In this document: positions 25,996 through 40,300 of the stretch, piece by piece | How positions within the stretch are numbered: position 1 is the first letter of the stretch | Layout: every line of letters starts with the position of its first letter | NCBI GenBank assembly: GCA_013397845.1 | Contig: VZTG01005248.1 | Coordinates: 991,028-1,055,027, forward strand | DNA: 64,000 bases | Direction: 5' to 3' | Origin: Melanocharis versteri | Lineage: Eukaryota > Chordata > Aves > Passeriformes > Melanocharitidae | The notes under the pieces: generated by a model | What the model saw: the letters and a program-made list of their open reading frames with translations, nothing else | Told to the model about the DNA's origin: nothing | Database searches by the model: none | Position numbers and translations under genes: made by a program

Positions 25996-27014
25996 GTTGT
26001 AGTAGTAGTAGTAGTAGAAGTAGTAATATTCTACATATTCATGGTAGCTGAATTTATTTTCTAAATAAAAATTACACAGAATCATCCCACGTTGTTTTCA
26101 TCCTGACTGCTCTAAACCATACTGAAGTCCATAGGGTATTGGTGTGCTCATTATTACCACAATGTCCAAAGTTTTCATGCAGTTTCTCACATAGGTCTAT
26201 TAAGAAACTGAAATCAGGTATTAGTATAAATTCACGCATGTATTTTTTTTCCCTATAAAAAGTGGCATTTATTGATTTTCAGAAAGAATTTTTCTACCAA
26301 AACATTACAAGTAGCTTCTGTGGAGACCTTACTCATTTTGTTATGCAGAGAGCTCCTACCATGCAGTGACACCGAATGTTCTGAGTCCCAACAGAGAGCA
26401 TCTTGTCTGTCACATCTGACTGTCGCGTAGTCACGAAAAATATCTGGATGGTACTAGGAATATGTTTATGTGTAGTTTATTCTAGGAGTGAGGATGACAA
26501 TAAAGTGGTTGTGTGCTTTAAGAAAACAAAGGAAGGAAAATATTTTAGTATTCCTTATAGCATTGCTTCTATTTTATAAGCAAAATGTGTGTATTTTTCT
26601 TTGCAGTTCTATACACCCCAGAAAAATCTTTTAACCTTGCAGTTCTTTACAGCACTGCGCATTTAGGCTGTCAGAAACCAAACTAATTAAACCGAAAAGC
26701 TGCTCACTTCTCTTTCTGTATAAGGTTAGGAAAAAAGAGATACAATTACTGGTGAAAGTAGGACACTGAGCATAATTTAAAACTATGTGCAGCCTAGAAG
26801 TGTTATGAATATGAAATCTTTGTTGTACAAATTACAGCTTGCATGCAGGCCTGGGCACCAGCCTTCCTAGGAATATGATGACTAATTATAAAGAACTTTA
26901 AAAAGGATAAAATGCCTAACATAAGGGCTAGAGGGGATGATCCATGAAGAAAGCACCTATGAGCTAAAGATTTTAAGATGCGTCACATGGTGTCCAAAAC
27001 TGGTGTAAGTGTTT
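21089..27014. other. No gene seen
   Basis: Unique-looking intergenic sequence with a compound trinucleotide microsatellite near 26.0 kb and A/T-rich low complexity near 25.06 kb. Open frames at 22.2-22.5 kb and 24.65-25.08 kb have no recognisable domain or splice context. Confidence 0.6.
25965..26025 (+). repeat. Compound microsatellite (ATT)n(GTA)n
   Basis: About ten ATT/TTA units (25965-25995) are followed by GTA units with one GAA interruption (25999-26025). Two trinucleotide arrays sit back to back. Confidence 0.96.
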
Positions 27015-27260
27015 ACACGTGCTTGAAAGATACAAACAAGGAGGCATTAGGAGATTGTTTAGAGCACTCCTCAGGGACATAATTGCATATAAAGGTAAGA
27101 AAGTGAGCAAACGGAGATTTGAGCTGACTATCCAGCCAAAATTTTAACAAGGACGTGTAATCGACTGTGAAATAGCTTCCCTAGAAAAAGTGTTAGAAGT
27201 CACATCTCTGAAATGATTTAAAAGCGGACCGGACACATCACGTGATGAGGTAATGAATGG
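27015..27260 (+). mobile_element. Old CR1-type LINE fragment
   Basis: CTTGAAAGATACAAACA, GGACATAATTGCATATAA, then GTGAAATAGCTTCCCTAG, AGAAGTCACATCTCTGAAA and GATTTAAAAG follow the order seen in older, non-galliform-type CR1/L3-like 3' regions. Divergence is high and the terminal tail is absent. It may start a little further left, near 26930. Confidence 0.55.
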
Positions 27261-30200
27261 AGAATAAAGAAGTGGCTCACCGTGTATTTCTAGCTTCTGG
27301 TTTAGGCAGTCCCTCTGGCTGTGACCAATCCGGCTGCCCTCCTTGCTGCTGCTGTGCTGCAGGAGCAGCACTCACCACTGCTCCTGTGCAACACCCTGCC
27401 CCTCCAGCTGGGGAAGGAAGACACAGCCAGATGTTTACTGGTGAAAATGGATGACTCTGTTGCTTAAATATTAGGTAGTTGAGTGAATGTGGTAAGTTGT
27501 CTGCAAGGGGCCTCTGTGCACCTTGGCCAAGGCTGAGTGGTGGCAGCACAGCCCCTGCACTGCCGCGAGGACCAGTGCCCAAGAGGTGCTGAGGACCTGG
27601 CTCACCACTCACTCTGTGGCTGAGAGACACTTCCCAGCTGTGAGCTGTCCTCTTGTGGCTTCTGGTTCCTTATGAACTCCCCCAGCTCTTAACATGGCAC
27701 TACATATGCACAAAACAAACAACAAATGTGACGAAATCAGTATAAAAATGTCAGTTTTCCATGAATTCTCTGCATTAATGCGTTTTATGCTTCATTCCTG
27801 CAAACAGTCTGCTGCACAGGAGGTTTCTCAGTGAAAATAGGTGATGAATTATGGCATGGAATGCATTTTACAGAAACGCAGGTCTGTGCTTGTGAAAGGC
27901 CTGAGGAGTTTGTTACACCTGTTCTTAGATAGTTTTTTCACCTAAAAAGTCCTTTGCATTGCAAGATAGAGGACAGAAGGAGAAAAATTGGAAATAGAAT
28001 GCTTTCCTCTACCAGTTAAACAGGGCATCTGCTGAAACAGTGGTATTAGCAGCAGCAGTAATAGTACAAATGCATCCCTGAAATGCACGGCAATGATGGA
28101 TCTATGGTTAAGACAAGAGTAAGGAGACCACGAAACAGACTTATGGCTTCCGCACAGGTTATCCAGTAAGGTACTGGGTAAATTTCCTATTTTCCTCCAG
28201 TTTTGTGCCTTTCATCTATAAATCAGAGGTAGTAACACACATTTGCTGTATTAGAGTGACACAAGTTACCACTCTTTAGAATTCACAATTCTTTAAAAGC
28301 CTCTGGCAATAAGGACCTCAGCAGCAAAGGCTGAAGAGCAGAGGCAGCCCCGGTTGTTAGTACTGGTGTGAAGCTGGGGCTGTGAGTCATGCTGGGAAGG
28401 AAATCTCCATCCCTGAAAGTAGCAGGATTCTCTTGGCAAGAGATGTTTAGGTGATAGAAATTTCTTCTGACTGAATAAGCTGACATGCAGTTAAAAGGAA
28501 ATGAATAGAAAATGTATTAAGTACTTAGTTTTAGAATCTTAAAATAATTTTTGTCATACAAAGCAGTTATCTCCTTTCACACTAACTCTTTTGATCTAAT
28601 CATGATAAATACATGATGTGCCAAATTTGAAATAGAACAGCCAAATAAATCAATGGCAGCAGTTGTGAGAACAGGCAGTATGACTGAGTTTTGTTACAAA
28701 CCTGCAACCACAGAGCCTGATGAATTTTGTCTAAAAACAGGAACAAAAACCCAGCTTTCAATTCACTGGGAAAAATGAACTTCCCCTCCAGCTGGCCAGC
28801 TGGAAAATATGAAGGAATGCTGAGACCTTCTCTACAGATGATCAATACTTGATTCCACTTGATAAATATGCCCAGACATTGGAAATAATTGCCTAAGCAC
28901 TACAGTGCTGTTACGTGTTTGAAAAATTAGCTATAGGAAATGTAAACCAGTGGAAGAACAAACTAGGGAGTACATTATCTTCAAAAGCAGTATGTTCATG
29001 TAGATAAAGTAAAGGCTGTGGGGGCTGGGCTGTATTTATATGTGCAAAAAGTCTGGAGAAATGACTGTTTAAATATTATATACTCACTTTCTACATGTTT
29101 ACTTTCCTGATATCATAGCAACTTAGTAATTTAATTATCCAAAGTTGAAAACTTAGGTGCATTCTGTATGCATTTAGCACTCAAAAGCTAGCACAAAAAA
29201 ATAACTTCTCCCACTTCACCCTGACTATCACTGGGAATCTGCATCAGCCGATGCTAAGAAAGCCCACATGTATTTTCTGCCTCCCCCTCCCCAGCGGAAG
29301 CATGTAGTAGCAGGGTAAACAAATAATCAACACAGCAACAGAGCTCTCTTGGGTGTGATTTGGGGTAGAGATTGTGTCATACAGTCTCACACAGTCCTGA
29401 CCCAGGGAGACCCTTTTGGCACAGCTGTTAATGGTTCTTCAAACCCTTCCTGACTGATGAGGCTATTAGTAACAATTAGCAAAGGGGCTGGAGGAAGAAC
29501 GTGGGTCTTGTGGAACTCCAGCCTGGCTTTTTTGCTGAGTTCCCAGAGGCTGGTGTGCTGATGGGGCAGGCAAAGTACTGGCCCGACCTGGTTCTGAACC
29601 CCACGAGTCCAGTATCATGGAGTGAGGCCTGGGGACACGGGCTCCTTTCCTGGGAAGGGACACGGACACAGGGAAGCTGGACCTACCATGCAACTGCACT
29701 AGACCAACTGGCCTCTGTTTTGTATTTGCTGCCTCTCCCAGTCCCTCAGTACTCAATCAACAGAGCTCACACACAGATCTCACAGATGATATATACCAGC
29801 ACAGCTTGAGATGGGGAGTTGACTTACAGGGATACCTTATATTTGAATTTGTCATACACCTTCAACCACTTTATCTGCTTCTCAAACCTGATCACCTAGC
29901 TCTTCCTTCAACAGTCCCCAAATAGGAACAACTCCATATAGCTAATATTTCCTCCTTTTTATTGCAGACACAGAGTTTCTCCTAAAATGACACCTGTGTG
30001 AGCTATTAGAAAGGTAAGAATCAGTGCTACAACAGTGACAAATTTTCTTTGCCTAGAAATGTCAGAGCTTTAATGTTCCATATATACTATATTGGATATG
30101 GCTAGAAATAGAAACCTTTATGCCAATAGAAAGGAAAAATTTCCAGTCTCTCTAATCTAGAAGACTTTGAAATATCTGACCCTTAAAGTATGAATTATTT

Positions 30201-33200
30201 TCTAGCATATGTAACCTTTTTTAGAAATGTTACAGCTAATTCTTGGCTCAAAATATCTGGACTAGTAATCATAAAAGCTCTTGGCTCTTGAGATGGGAAG
30301 ATATGAAAAATATCCCTTCTATACTACCAAGATTTCTCCCAAACTTTATAAGTAGGTTGTTTTAATTTTGTTTTCTTATTGATCAATTGTTTCTCTGTAA
30401 CAAGCTCATGGACTGGGTTAATTCTCACAACAATTAGGAACATCCTGATTTTATCCGCGGCACATAAATAAGAGGATGTACTGATGTTCCTTCCCAAGAA
30501 GGCACAAAATAGCTCAACTAGACTTCCCAAATTCTCATTCTGTATTAAGGAGAACGAACAGCAGCCCATAATGCTCTAAACTCCAATTTAAATTTTTGCA
30601 TTTTGAATATGGTTTGGGGTAGGTTTGTTAGGAAGAAGTAATAATGGTAAGGGAATTTTGCCACTCCACCAGCACGTGTGTCTCTTACCCAGATAATCAC
30701 AGTGGATTTGTATTCACACAAACTCACACAAAACTGGGCAAATTTGATCTATAGATCTGCATATCTCAATGCTTCCCAGAATTCATTAGTAAGCATTTGT
30801 AGTAGATAGCAGCTGGAACAAGTGGAAAATATTTCACAATTAGCTGGTGAGGCATTGCTTGGGCATTTTCCCAATGACGTGACATTTCAACTTGGCAGGG
30901 TTTCACTACCAGCCTCCTTATCAGTGTACGGCCATTTCATGTTCTTATCGTCTCGCTCCACATCAGGAATGTTGTTCCAGGATCTTTGAAATATGATATG
31001 TTTCATTCCCCCACAGAACACCTTTATTGCTCTGCCTTCTTTGTGCCTGGCAGCAAAAATTAGGTCAGTTCATTCTATATATTGAAGGCAAACTAATGTG
31101 ACATTAAACAGAAATTCATACATAGATGAAGAAAAATGGGAGAATACATCTGTGCATGCTGATAGATTGTTATGCTGTGATTTTTCTGGAACAGAAGCAT
31201 TACGCCAGTTTACCTCGTCGTTTCATACCACAGCAGTCATCAGATCATCCTGTCTGCCTCTGCTACTCAATCAAGCATGAGTCTGCGAGAACACTCGAGT
31301 GGTGAAGGCACAGACACGACTGTGTGGGGATCACAGGAACACATCAGCCCTACAGTGAGTGGGCAGGGATGTACCCTGATACTTTCTTTGGATGCAAACC
31401 CCTGACTGCCTCCGCTGCAGATCCATCACAGATCCATGACAAGCATCTATCCCACGTTGTTCCTCACTTCTGGAGGTAGTCTTCTGTGACAGAGGGAGGC
31501 TGTTTACATTGGCGCTTCTGCTGCACATTGCTACACTCTACATGTCTTGCCAGATATTTGTGATATACCAAATGACAGGTGCGTGTCTTAATAAGTTCTA
31601 CCGGGGGCAGGAATTAGTAGATGAGGGAGTACACAGCAGTGGAAGCATCTGGTAGGAAGAAAAAAGATTGTCTTGTACTCTGTCAAGTGTAATTAGAGTT
31701 GCCAGTTGTCATTGCTGCTAGCGTTTACTTAAATAAGTTTCTCTGATGAGAAACTATCTGACAAAACTCAAAACCATGTAAATTTATGAACAACATAATA
31801 CCAAAATGGTCTTATTATTAAACAGTCACGTTGGAGTTCAATACTCTCTGAGCAGCTTCTTTTGGCTATGCCATGGGTGAAGGGTATAAGGCTTAATGTC
31901 AAAATTACCCATTTGAAGATGTTATATAGGATTTTTGATTTAGCAGAGTGATATAAAATATACTGAAAGCATAATACAAATGTAAATTACATTTACCAGA
32001 ATATAGCAACTGCCACAGTTCAACCACAGTACAAATATGATTTCCCATTACCAGTCTCTATAATATGCTCACTATCACAATGGAGAAAGTTCCCAGTTGC
32101 CAGGAAGGAACGTGTAGATTGAAGGCAGCTCAAGGCCATTGCTCTTTGAAATGCTTTTGCTGCTTGTCTGGTGTAAACGCCGTGTGCGCCTTCTTCCATG
32201 GCTGAGCTCTATTTGTCAGTCTCAAGACACTGTACTAAAGAAGACGTAAAGATTTCAGCAGGTTGTAAAATTGTTACATTAAAAATGCCCTCAAAATAAT
32301 TTGCTTTCAACAGTGAGCTTTAGGCGAGGCTGGCGATAAGTGTTCTACAGCCTAATTAAGAAGGATACACATTTGTTATTTTTAATTGTGTCTAACAACA
32401 CATTTAATTTCCCCCTCCTGGAGTGCAGCACAGAGGGGCACTCGCAATCCACACCCCAGCACACTCTGAGGGCCTCATGCTGGGAGAGGAGCAGTGCACC
32501 ACATCCAGCTGCTGAAAACAGCATCTCAACTCTTGTTTTAGATTCTAATCCTTCCTTTGTTAATTTTAATTAATTATAAGGATTTGTTTCTTTGTTATAA
32601 TAATTGTGTTTCATTATATAATTGCTTTGTTCCTGTCACCTGGAAGTATTTGGAAATTAAAAAAAAAATGATTATGCATTTTCGTGTATCCTTGGCTAAT
32701 TTAAATTATGGTTCTTACACAAAACAGCCCACAGCTGGACACCTGACCAGTATGACCAGTGTATGACCCATGCTGTTTATGTCCAGTGAGGAGTTTGACT
32801 TTATTTTGGGAACTGTCCTATACAGTCAGTGGGAGATGGAAAGCATAAATAGAAACCTCTGAGCACAGGTTTTAAGGAAGGGGTACAAATGAAAAAGATG
32901 CTTTGAAAGCGATGGCTGTGGAGAAAATATGTATTAGCTATACATGAACTATAGTCAAGTAATAAACTCCCATAAAAATCACAGGAAACAGCAGCCCTCC
33001 ACCCCTCTCAAGACACTTCAGGGAGTAATACTGACTGCTGGTTTGTGAGGTCAAAATATCCACATGAAATGTTTTTTAAGAACAGAAACAAAGTCATGAA
33101 AATTGATGAGCTAAAATAACATAATATACCCAAAAACAAGGAGTAAAGTCCTGACTCTTTTACCTTCAAATGGCGCAGGCCCCTCAAGACATGGTAGAAT

Positions 33201-36200
33201 GCGTAGGAAATAGACTTATTTGCCCAATTTATACAAACTCACAGAACCAATGAAAGCCCATGATAATTGTAATATTTTTGAGAGACTATAATTCTGCTGT
33301 GTTCCTCCAAAGGGCAGATTTGTCCCCAGGCTAGGTATATGCCAGGTGGATGCTGGCATCTTCCTATGGTACGGCTGGGGCTGGCAGCACCATTGCTCAG
33401 GCTCTCGCTCTCTGAGCCATGGGCAAGCTTTCATAGCCGTTTTGTCAAGTCATATTGGCAGTGAAGAAATATCACAAGCAATCTACTCTGTACATGAATT
33501 ACTTTTTAAGTAATACAAGCAAATTAATAAAATAATAAAGGTTGTCTCTTCTGGAATAAAAGACAAAGAGATAAATGGCCTAAATGTATTGAGAGCATTA
33601 TTAATTATCTATAGGCCCAGTGACTGAGTTTCATCTGCCCTAGTTAGGGCTCTCAAAGAGTGAACTTCCCCCTCTGGGTATGAACTTACACTGAGTAATG
33701 ATGCAATTGCCCCAGACAGCAGATCTAATTCCCCTGGATTGCTAATAACACCCCAGATGTCCAGACACTATTTCGAGCCACTCAGCCCCATTTAGGCTCA
33801 TTTGCTAGCTCACACCCTCATGCCCGAGAGGTGACTGCAAGACGTGCCATCCATCACCCAGCACTCTCCTCCCCCGCCTTTCCCAGATGGATGCACAGCC
33901 CTGCTCCCTCGTGCCACGAGCGCCCGGCGGGCAGTGAAGCTGGCCAGCTCGGACAGGACAGGGGCTGGCCACACACCTGAGAGCCGTGTCACAGTTATCC
34001 ACCTCTTGGAAAGCCTGATTAAGGGATGGGGCTGCCTGACAAGCTGCCTTCCCCAGCCACAAGTGCTACTCCAGCATAAGTCTCTGGAGAGGCGAGAAGT
34101 CCCCAGTGCACACCCCAGCCTGGGTTACTGGGATCCTGTCCGTTATCCATGTTGTAATTTCCATGTTTTCAGGCTTCCCATATTTTTTGATGGGAATATG
34201 TGCACACTGTGAACTTTAACTCTTCTGGAATAAGTTGGGGACAAGAGAAGGAGAAAAATACAGAGGATACTTGGTGGTTATGGAGGAAATAAAGAGTTTC
34301 CCATACTCAGCTTCCCACTCCTCACAGGCACTCACCTCAGAAGAGCCCAGAGAGGCAGCAATCCTCCTTGGCAGCATCCTCAGATGCATCAGAGTCACAC
34401 AGGAGCTTCATACCCCAACCCACATGCATGACTCACAAGCCTCCCCCCACTCTTCTATATCATGAAATGTTTTGCCATTATAGATCACGCTGGACCTTTT
34501 TCCCCATTTGGCAGAAATTCCCATGCATTCACCTTCCAAGACACACAAAGAAACCACCCAGACAGATAGGGGATCCCTCCAGGACAGAAGCTGTGGGAGA
34601 TGGTTGGCTTGTCTTGCCTGCACGCATCCCCAGGCAGCAGTGAGAGCCATGTCAGAGAGTTTGGAGGAGGTGAGGAGCCAAGGACAGAGAGGGTTTATGT
34701 GGAAGGGGCTGATTGAGGAGAAGCAGTCACAGCTGTCACTCAGACTGAATCAGTAGCAGTGGGCTGTGACTGACTGCCACAGGACAGGAATCATCAGCAG
34801 AAATTTGGGGTGTTTGTGTGCACTACCACTGGTCACAGCAGCTGGCCACTGCTGTCATAATGTCCAAAGGTGGAAACAGCACCATGGCCTGGCTCACCAG
34901 TCCTTTTCACCCCTCAGCCTCAGGTTAATGGCATGGGAAGGAACTCAAGGTCTAATTCTGGCCTCATACTAGGGGGTATGCTAACAAATTAGTTTCTTGA
35001 TGAACTTGCAGGGCACATTCACAAATTCCCTTGGAGACCACGCACTAACCAGTACTAGTCATCAGCCTGGGCATGCACAGAAAAGAGCCAGCAGCCAGAG
35101 TAGTTCCAGTAGGTGTCACAGACATCTCAGGAGAGGTGGTGACAGCAATTCTGCTGACAGCCTGTCTAAAGGCCACTGCAAAGGCACTGCATAATGCACA
35201 TATCCTGCTTGACCTAAGATTTTTGATGCAGACTTGGTCCATGAGACCTGAAAACTGTAAATGAAAGTCGGAGGATTTAACAACCAAAGAGCCTCCTGCA
35301 ATGCCCAAGTCTGCTCCTTTAGGTCCTCTGAGCAGGAACTAGTGGCAAATGCACCAGGCCAAGTGTGGCAGCTTGCATTCAGGACCTGCCTTCTGTCTCC
35401 TGCTGTGCGTGTCTCCAGGCACAAACTCTCCTGCTCCCCAGCCCAGGTCACCACCCTTTCCTGGCCAGCCCCACCAGACCATAAACCATTGTCCTGCCCC
35501 ACAGCCGTAGTGCTTTCCCCAGTGCAATAGACCCCTGGCAGCACAGTCAACCAGCTTATTTACATCAATCTAATTTATTTTATTTGCCAAAAATATCTGC
35601 TGTTATTTTTATCTCCAATACTTTCTAACCCAGATGACCTAAACAATCTGAGACAATGATGACTGAGATTTTAGCTGAGTGCAAGACTCAAGCAAAGCAG
35701 CTGCTCTGGAAAGAGCTGTGAACCCCAGTGCTGTTGCTTTCATCTGGGTCTGAGTGGGCTCTGTGACACTGCGAGGCTCATGCTGGAGTGTGATACCATT
35801 GAGGGATGGGAGGACATGGCAACAATGGATTTTTAGCAGAACATAAGCCATAAATGTCAACTCTAGCTGGTGACCATGTGTTTTGTCTCAAACCTGTAAG
35901 AACTGAAGAGTAACCCAGATTACTACAAGTATCATTATTTTCTGTTTTGTCATTGTTTACCATGCTGGTTGCAGGAGTTGTTGCTTTTTTTTTTCCCAGA
36001 TGTTGGCATGAGTGGATGGCAATAGCATGGTCTTACGCATTTAATACCATTTTGTGGATGCTATGTTGTGTGTACATTATTTACTTCTAGCACAAAGAAT
36101 ATATTAATTATTCAGTGTGGCAAGAATTGAGTGTCAAAATGCCTCTGGCAATCCTGAATTATAGATTGTTCTGTATTTACACGTGTTTTGCTCTTATGAG

Positions 36201-36789
36201 TTGCACTTTTAAGACCTTCCCTCAGTGGATTGTTCATCAATATGATCCTGATTAATGCCAGTAATCAACTATCAGCACAGGGGTACACTCTGCTGTTGAC
36301 AAGGCATCTAGCCTTCAGCTCTGTGGTCCTGTTCGCCTTGCTCCAGCATCAGGGATTAGCCTCATTCAAAAATATATATGTATATGTGATACCTAGGCAG
36401 TGGCCATCGCCATGCACAATTTGGTCACCAAAGTTGCTTACCTCCTTGCTCTGGGCAGGGCAGCACTACAGCTCGTGCTCCATGGCAGCTGCTGGGAGGG
36501 GAGACGGTGCCATCACTCTCTGCGCAGAAGATGCAGGGACACTCCAAGACATGCCAGAGTCCTGCCAGCACTGTGGGAGGTGGAGCCTACCCAAGTGCAT
36601 GCAAAGCTGGCTGGTGGAAATTTGGCAGAGGGGGAAGATGGGAGATGTTGTCTCTCAGAGAGGCAAGCTGCTGCCAGTCAGTGGTGTCTTGCCCCTGTAC
36701 GAGGCAGAAGCTCTCTAGTTCCTTCTGAGTTTGTCATTTCCCCATGTGGTGCCTTCCTGTCATGTCTGTGAATGCCCTCAGCACTTGTC
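27261..36789. other. No gene seen
   Basis: About 9.5 kb without recognised repeat or exon. GC-richer segments at 33.8-34.1 kb and 34.5-35.5 kb give overlapping chance frames up to 144 codons. The block at 33590-33800 is motif-dense (TTATTAATTATC, GATCTAATTCCCC, GCTAATAACACC). Confidence 0.55.
33590..33800. promoter_or_regulatory. Candidate conserved non-coding element
   Basis: GAGCATTATTAATTATCTATAGG and nearby TAAT/CTAATAA motifs, free of repeat signatures, with mixed rather than AT-only composition. Suggestive only. Confidence 0.22.
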
Positions 36790-37302
36790 AGGCCACACCT
36801 GAAGTGTCATGTTCACTTCTGTCACGACAATTCAAGAAAGACACAGAAAGAAGGTCCCAAGTAAGGCTATGAAGATGACCAAAGAACTGGAGAACCTGCC
36901 CTTTGAGGAATGACTGAAGGAGTTATGTTTCTAATCCCCAGGGAAGACAAGGCTCAGTGTGGACCTCATTAAGTATTCCGGTACTTAAAGGGTGGCTACA
37001 AAGAGGATGGATGTCCCCTTCTCTTCACGAGGCAGCTCATGGAGTAGACAAGAGACAAGAGGTACAAGTTGCATCAGGAGAGGTTTTGTCTCAACATAAG
37101 AAAGAAATTTTTTACAGTGAGAACACACATTCACTGGGATAACCTCCCCAAAGATGTGGTAAAGTCCCTGTTGTCACAGGGTTTTCAAGATGCAGTTGGT
37201 TAGGATGCCAGGCAATGTCATCTAGGCTCCTTCTCCCACAAAAGGTTGGACCAGATGGTCTTTTGAGGTCCCTGCAAACCTGGGCAGTTCTATGACTTTG
37301 TG
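36790..37302 (+). mobile_element. CR1 LINE 3' fragment
   Basis: Plus-strand CR1 order: GCCACACCTGAAGTGTCATGTTC, GGTGGCTACAAAGAGGATGG, ATCAGGAGAGGTTTTGTCTCAACAT-type block, GGTTGGACCAGATGGTC, GAGGTCCCTGCAAACCTGGGCAGTTCTATGA at the 3' end. It is moderately diverged with small indels. No open frame survives. Confidence 0.9.
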
Positions 37303-40300
37303 GTTATTGTATGAAAACAGTTTTTCCAATCAGAGTTCTGCTACCTTAATGATGGCATCATAAGCATGTACATCCATCTCCTGTTTCAGCTCTGACTACA
37401 ACCATCTCCCAGTTAGGTATGTACTGTCTCACAAATGGCAAACGGTAAGGGAGCATTGGCCACGTGATAAGCAGCTATATTCTTCTGATACTGTGGGTCT
37501 GGTAAGGGCCATGGAGAATCTAGCTTAGGAATCCTTAAGAGCAGGCATTTTTCAAACCCATGAAACCACAGACGTTTATACTTCAGGCACTCGATACAGC
37601 TGAAAGTAATTGCTCCAGTGCTGAAAAACAAAATTGTTCTCTAGGGATGATAGTGTTCTTTAGTTAAAATCACAGGAAAATAAATAACTTACTTTTCTAA
37701 GAGAAAGCCAAAAATGTCATTTAGAGCAGAGCAATCATTCTTAAAAGGCAGCACTTGTCTGACACGACTACAGAAACAGCACTCTTCTCAGGAAGGAGCT
37801 TCTGTGGTTATTATTGTAATTTGTGCAGGTCCAGCTGCCTTGCCAGCAGCATGTGGAGCAGCTTTAATCACCGTTTTAAAGTAATGTGGCAGATATTTAT
37901 GATAAAAACAGTGGTGTCAGCTGTGTCAGATGCTGTAAAAGAACCCCCAAAATAATCAGCTGTCAGATTGATTAAAAAACCCCACATTTTCCTCTGAAAG
38001 TGCTGAGGTAATTTAAGAAAAAAAGAGCAAAATTAATTTAATCAAACAATTTCAATGATAAATTGCAGCTGGAAAAGCCTCCTGGGGTTGCAAAGAACAT
38101 GTTTATATTGCCAGGTGTGTCAAAAGGAAGATTAGATGGAGACATTTTACTGACAGGGGAGAAGAAGGGGAAATTGTTCCCCTCAGTTCTCTGCTCTCAG
38201 AGCATTCCGGAAGTGCCATATGCCACCCAACATGGCCAAGTGATGTCCCCTGCCTGCTTTCTGCCCTCCTCAGACTTGCACCAATGAGAACACTCGATCC
38301 CACAGGAAGAGTTAGTAAGAAGTCACCTAATGACTTACTCTTCCGAGCCTGCTCCTAACACAGCAGCTTGGGGTGCAACTATGGGTCATGGTCTGGCACT
38401 GCCTGTCCTGCTGTGGGGCCACAGCACAGGGCCAACCTGTGGCTGTTCTTTGGTGTGGCATTGTGCCACCCCTCCTCTCACCACCTTGGCGATGGAGGGC
38501 TGGGACCACGCCACTGCGCTGATGCTGGCAGGAACAGCCAGTTTCTGAGGGGCACAATTCCAGAGGATGCAGCTCTGTAGGGAAATACATCCTGTTCCTC
38601 TGTGCTTGCTGTGCAAAGTGATGAGGCTAACGTGCATCAGGTGAAGGCGGGGCTAAACCAGTTTGGCTTACATGAAATATGCAATCATAATCCATGCTAA
38701 AGAGTAAGCACATTAGAAGGAACAGGTAGGAAAATGATCAGACAGACCTGTGTATTAATGTTAAATTTGAGAAAAAAACTCCTAACCTCATCTCCTTGGT
38801 TGTTTCTGTATTTTTAATGGGAAAATAAATATGGGGAAACAGAAAAATGAAACAAGCTGATCACTTAGTGCCATGCATTAAATGTTATCATTCAAGAGTG
38901 TTGTACACAGAAGACAGCAAATATTGTAGATATGTCAGGGATGATTCAATGTTACTGAAATAACTTGAGAACATAAGCTCTCCTTTACCACTGTCAGAAT
39001 AGCTAGACGTGTTTGATTTAGTTCATCCTGCTGTGCCGTGTTGCTCTGCTTTTTCTGCTAACTCCTCAATTCAACCTTACAATTGGGAATTCAGATAACA
39101 CAGCCCTTCACTTCTGATCTTAGTTGAATACCAATGCCATAATTTTATGCTTCCTTGCTTTCTCTACTCCCTGACCTTTCATGGTTCTTGAGGGACATCT
39201 CATTTCCTCTAGCTTTCAAACACCGTAACACTTATTTCTTTATATTGGTGATACAATTAAGTACACATCCTTAATTGAGTTACAAGCAAATACATAGAAT
39301 AATAACAGGGTGTTTATCTTTGTCAACCCAAGACAGGTAATTAAATAGTCTCCTTCACACTCTTCTAGGCAAACAGAACCCTTTAAACTGATATGCCACC
39401 TTTACATAATGTCAATAGACTGTCTTCTCCTCTCCTCTGTTTAGATGGCCTTGTGTATTCAATAGAAAATGCAAATTTGCCTTATTCAAAACTCAGCTGG
39501 AAATAAACCTAACACTCCTATTAGTCTAGTTCCTCTGGTCCAGAGTACACTGAATTAGAATAAAAAGTTTCTTCATTGCTAGAGCTGACAGAGCACAGTT
39601 TCAGAGGTCACACCTTGGGTGCAAAGTCTGTTCAGATTTTCAGTGCAATACTTGCTGATATGTGCTTGGATTTAACATACATATCAGCTAGGCAGAGCAG
39701 CAGATTTTCATCTATGGTAAACTGATGTAGCTCTATTAAAGGTCAAAGGAGATGATTTCCATCAGCTGAGGACGTAGCTGACCTGCCATTTATGTCTTGT
39801 CCCTTTGCCCTTCAGAAGAGGAGGAAACCCTCTGGCATTCAGCAAGGTACTGACAGCCAAAGGCTCTGTTGAGGAGCAGCTGAATTTCAAAACATTTATG
39901 TAAGGTTGTTGAAGAGGAATGGTCACATGCCATAGGCTCTAAAGCGCAGTCAGTTTGGATTTTGTAATCAACATGCCACTGGCCGAGACCTGGGCTCAGC
40001 CAGTAACCTGACCTGGGATACGTCAAGTTGCAGAGGTCTGGCTTCAGCCTGTAGATTTGTCTGCTCTGTATTATTCCTCCACTGCTCCCCCACAGGGATT
40101 GGTACTTCTCCTGCTACCTTTTCAGTAGATTTATGCTCTCTCTTATAATTTTCCACTACAGACCCCTGGGATCTTAATACTTCTAAATTAAAAGATGCCA
40201 CAGAAACACAGAAAGTGTTTCCCTTTTGGCCATAGGAGCAGCCGCTTTCCGGCTTATGGTTTCTGATGAAAGCCAGTTACAAGCATTAGGATGCAATTCA

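Noticed and set aside
35116..35550. 144-codon minus-strand frame
   Set aside because: No recognised domain; region open in several frames on both strands.
36230..36718. 162-codon plus-strand frame
   Set aside because: Unrecognised, overlaps two other open frames, and runs into a CR1 copy.
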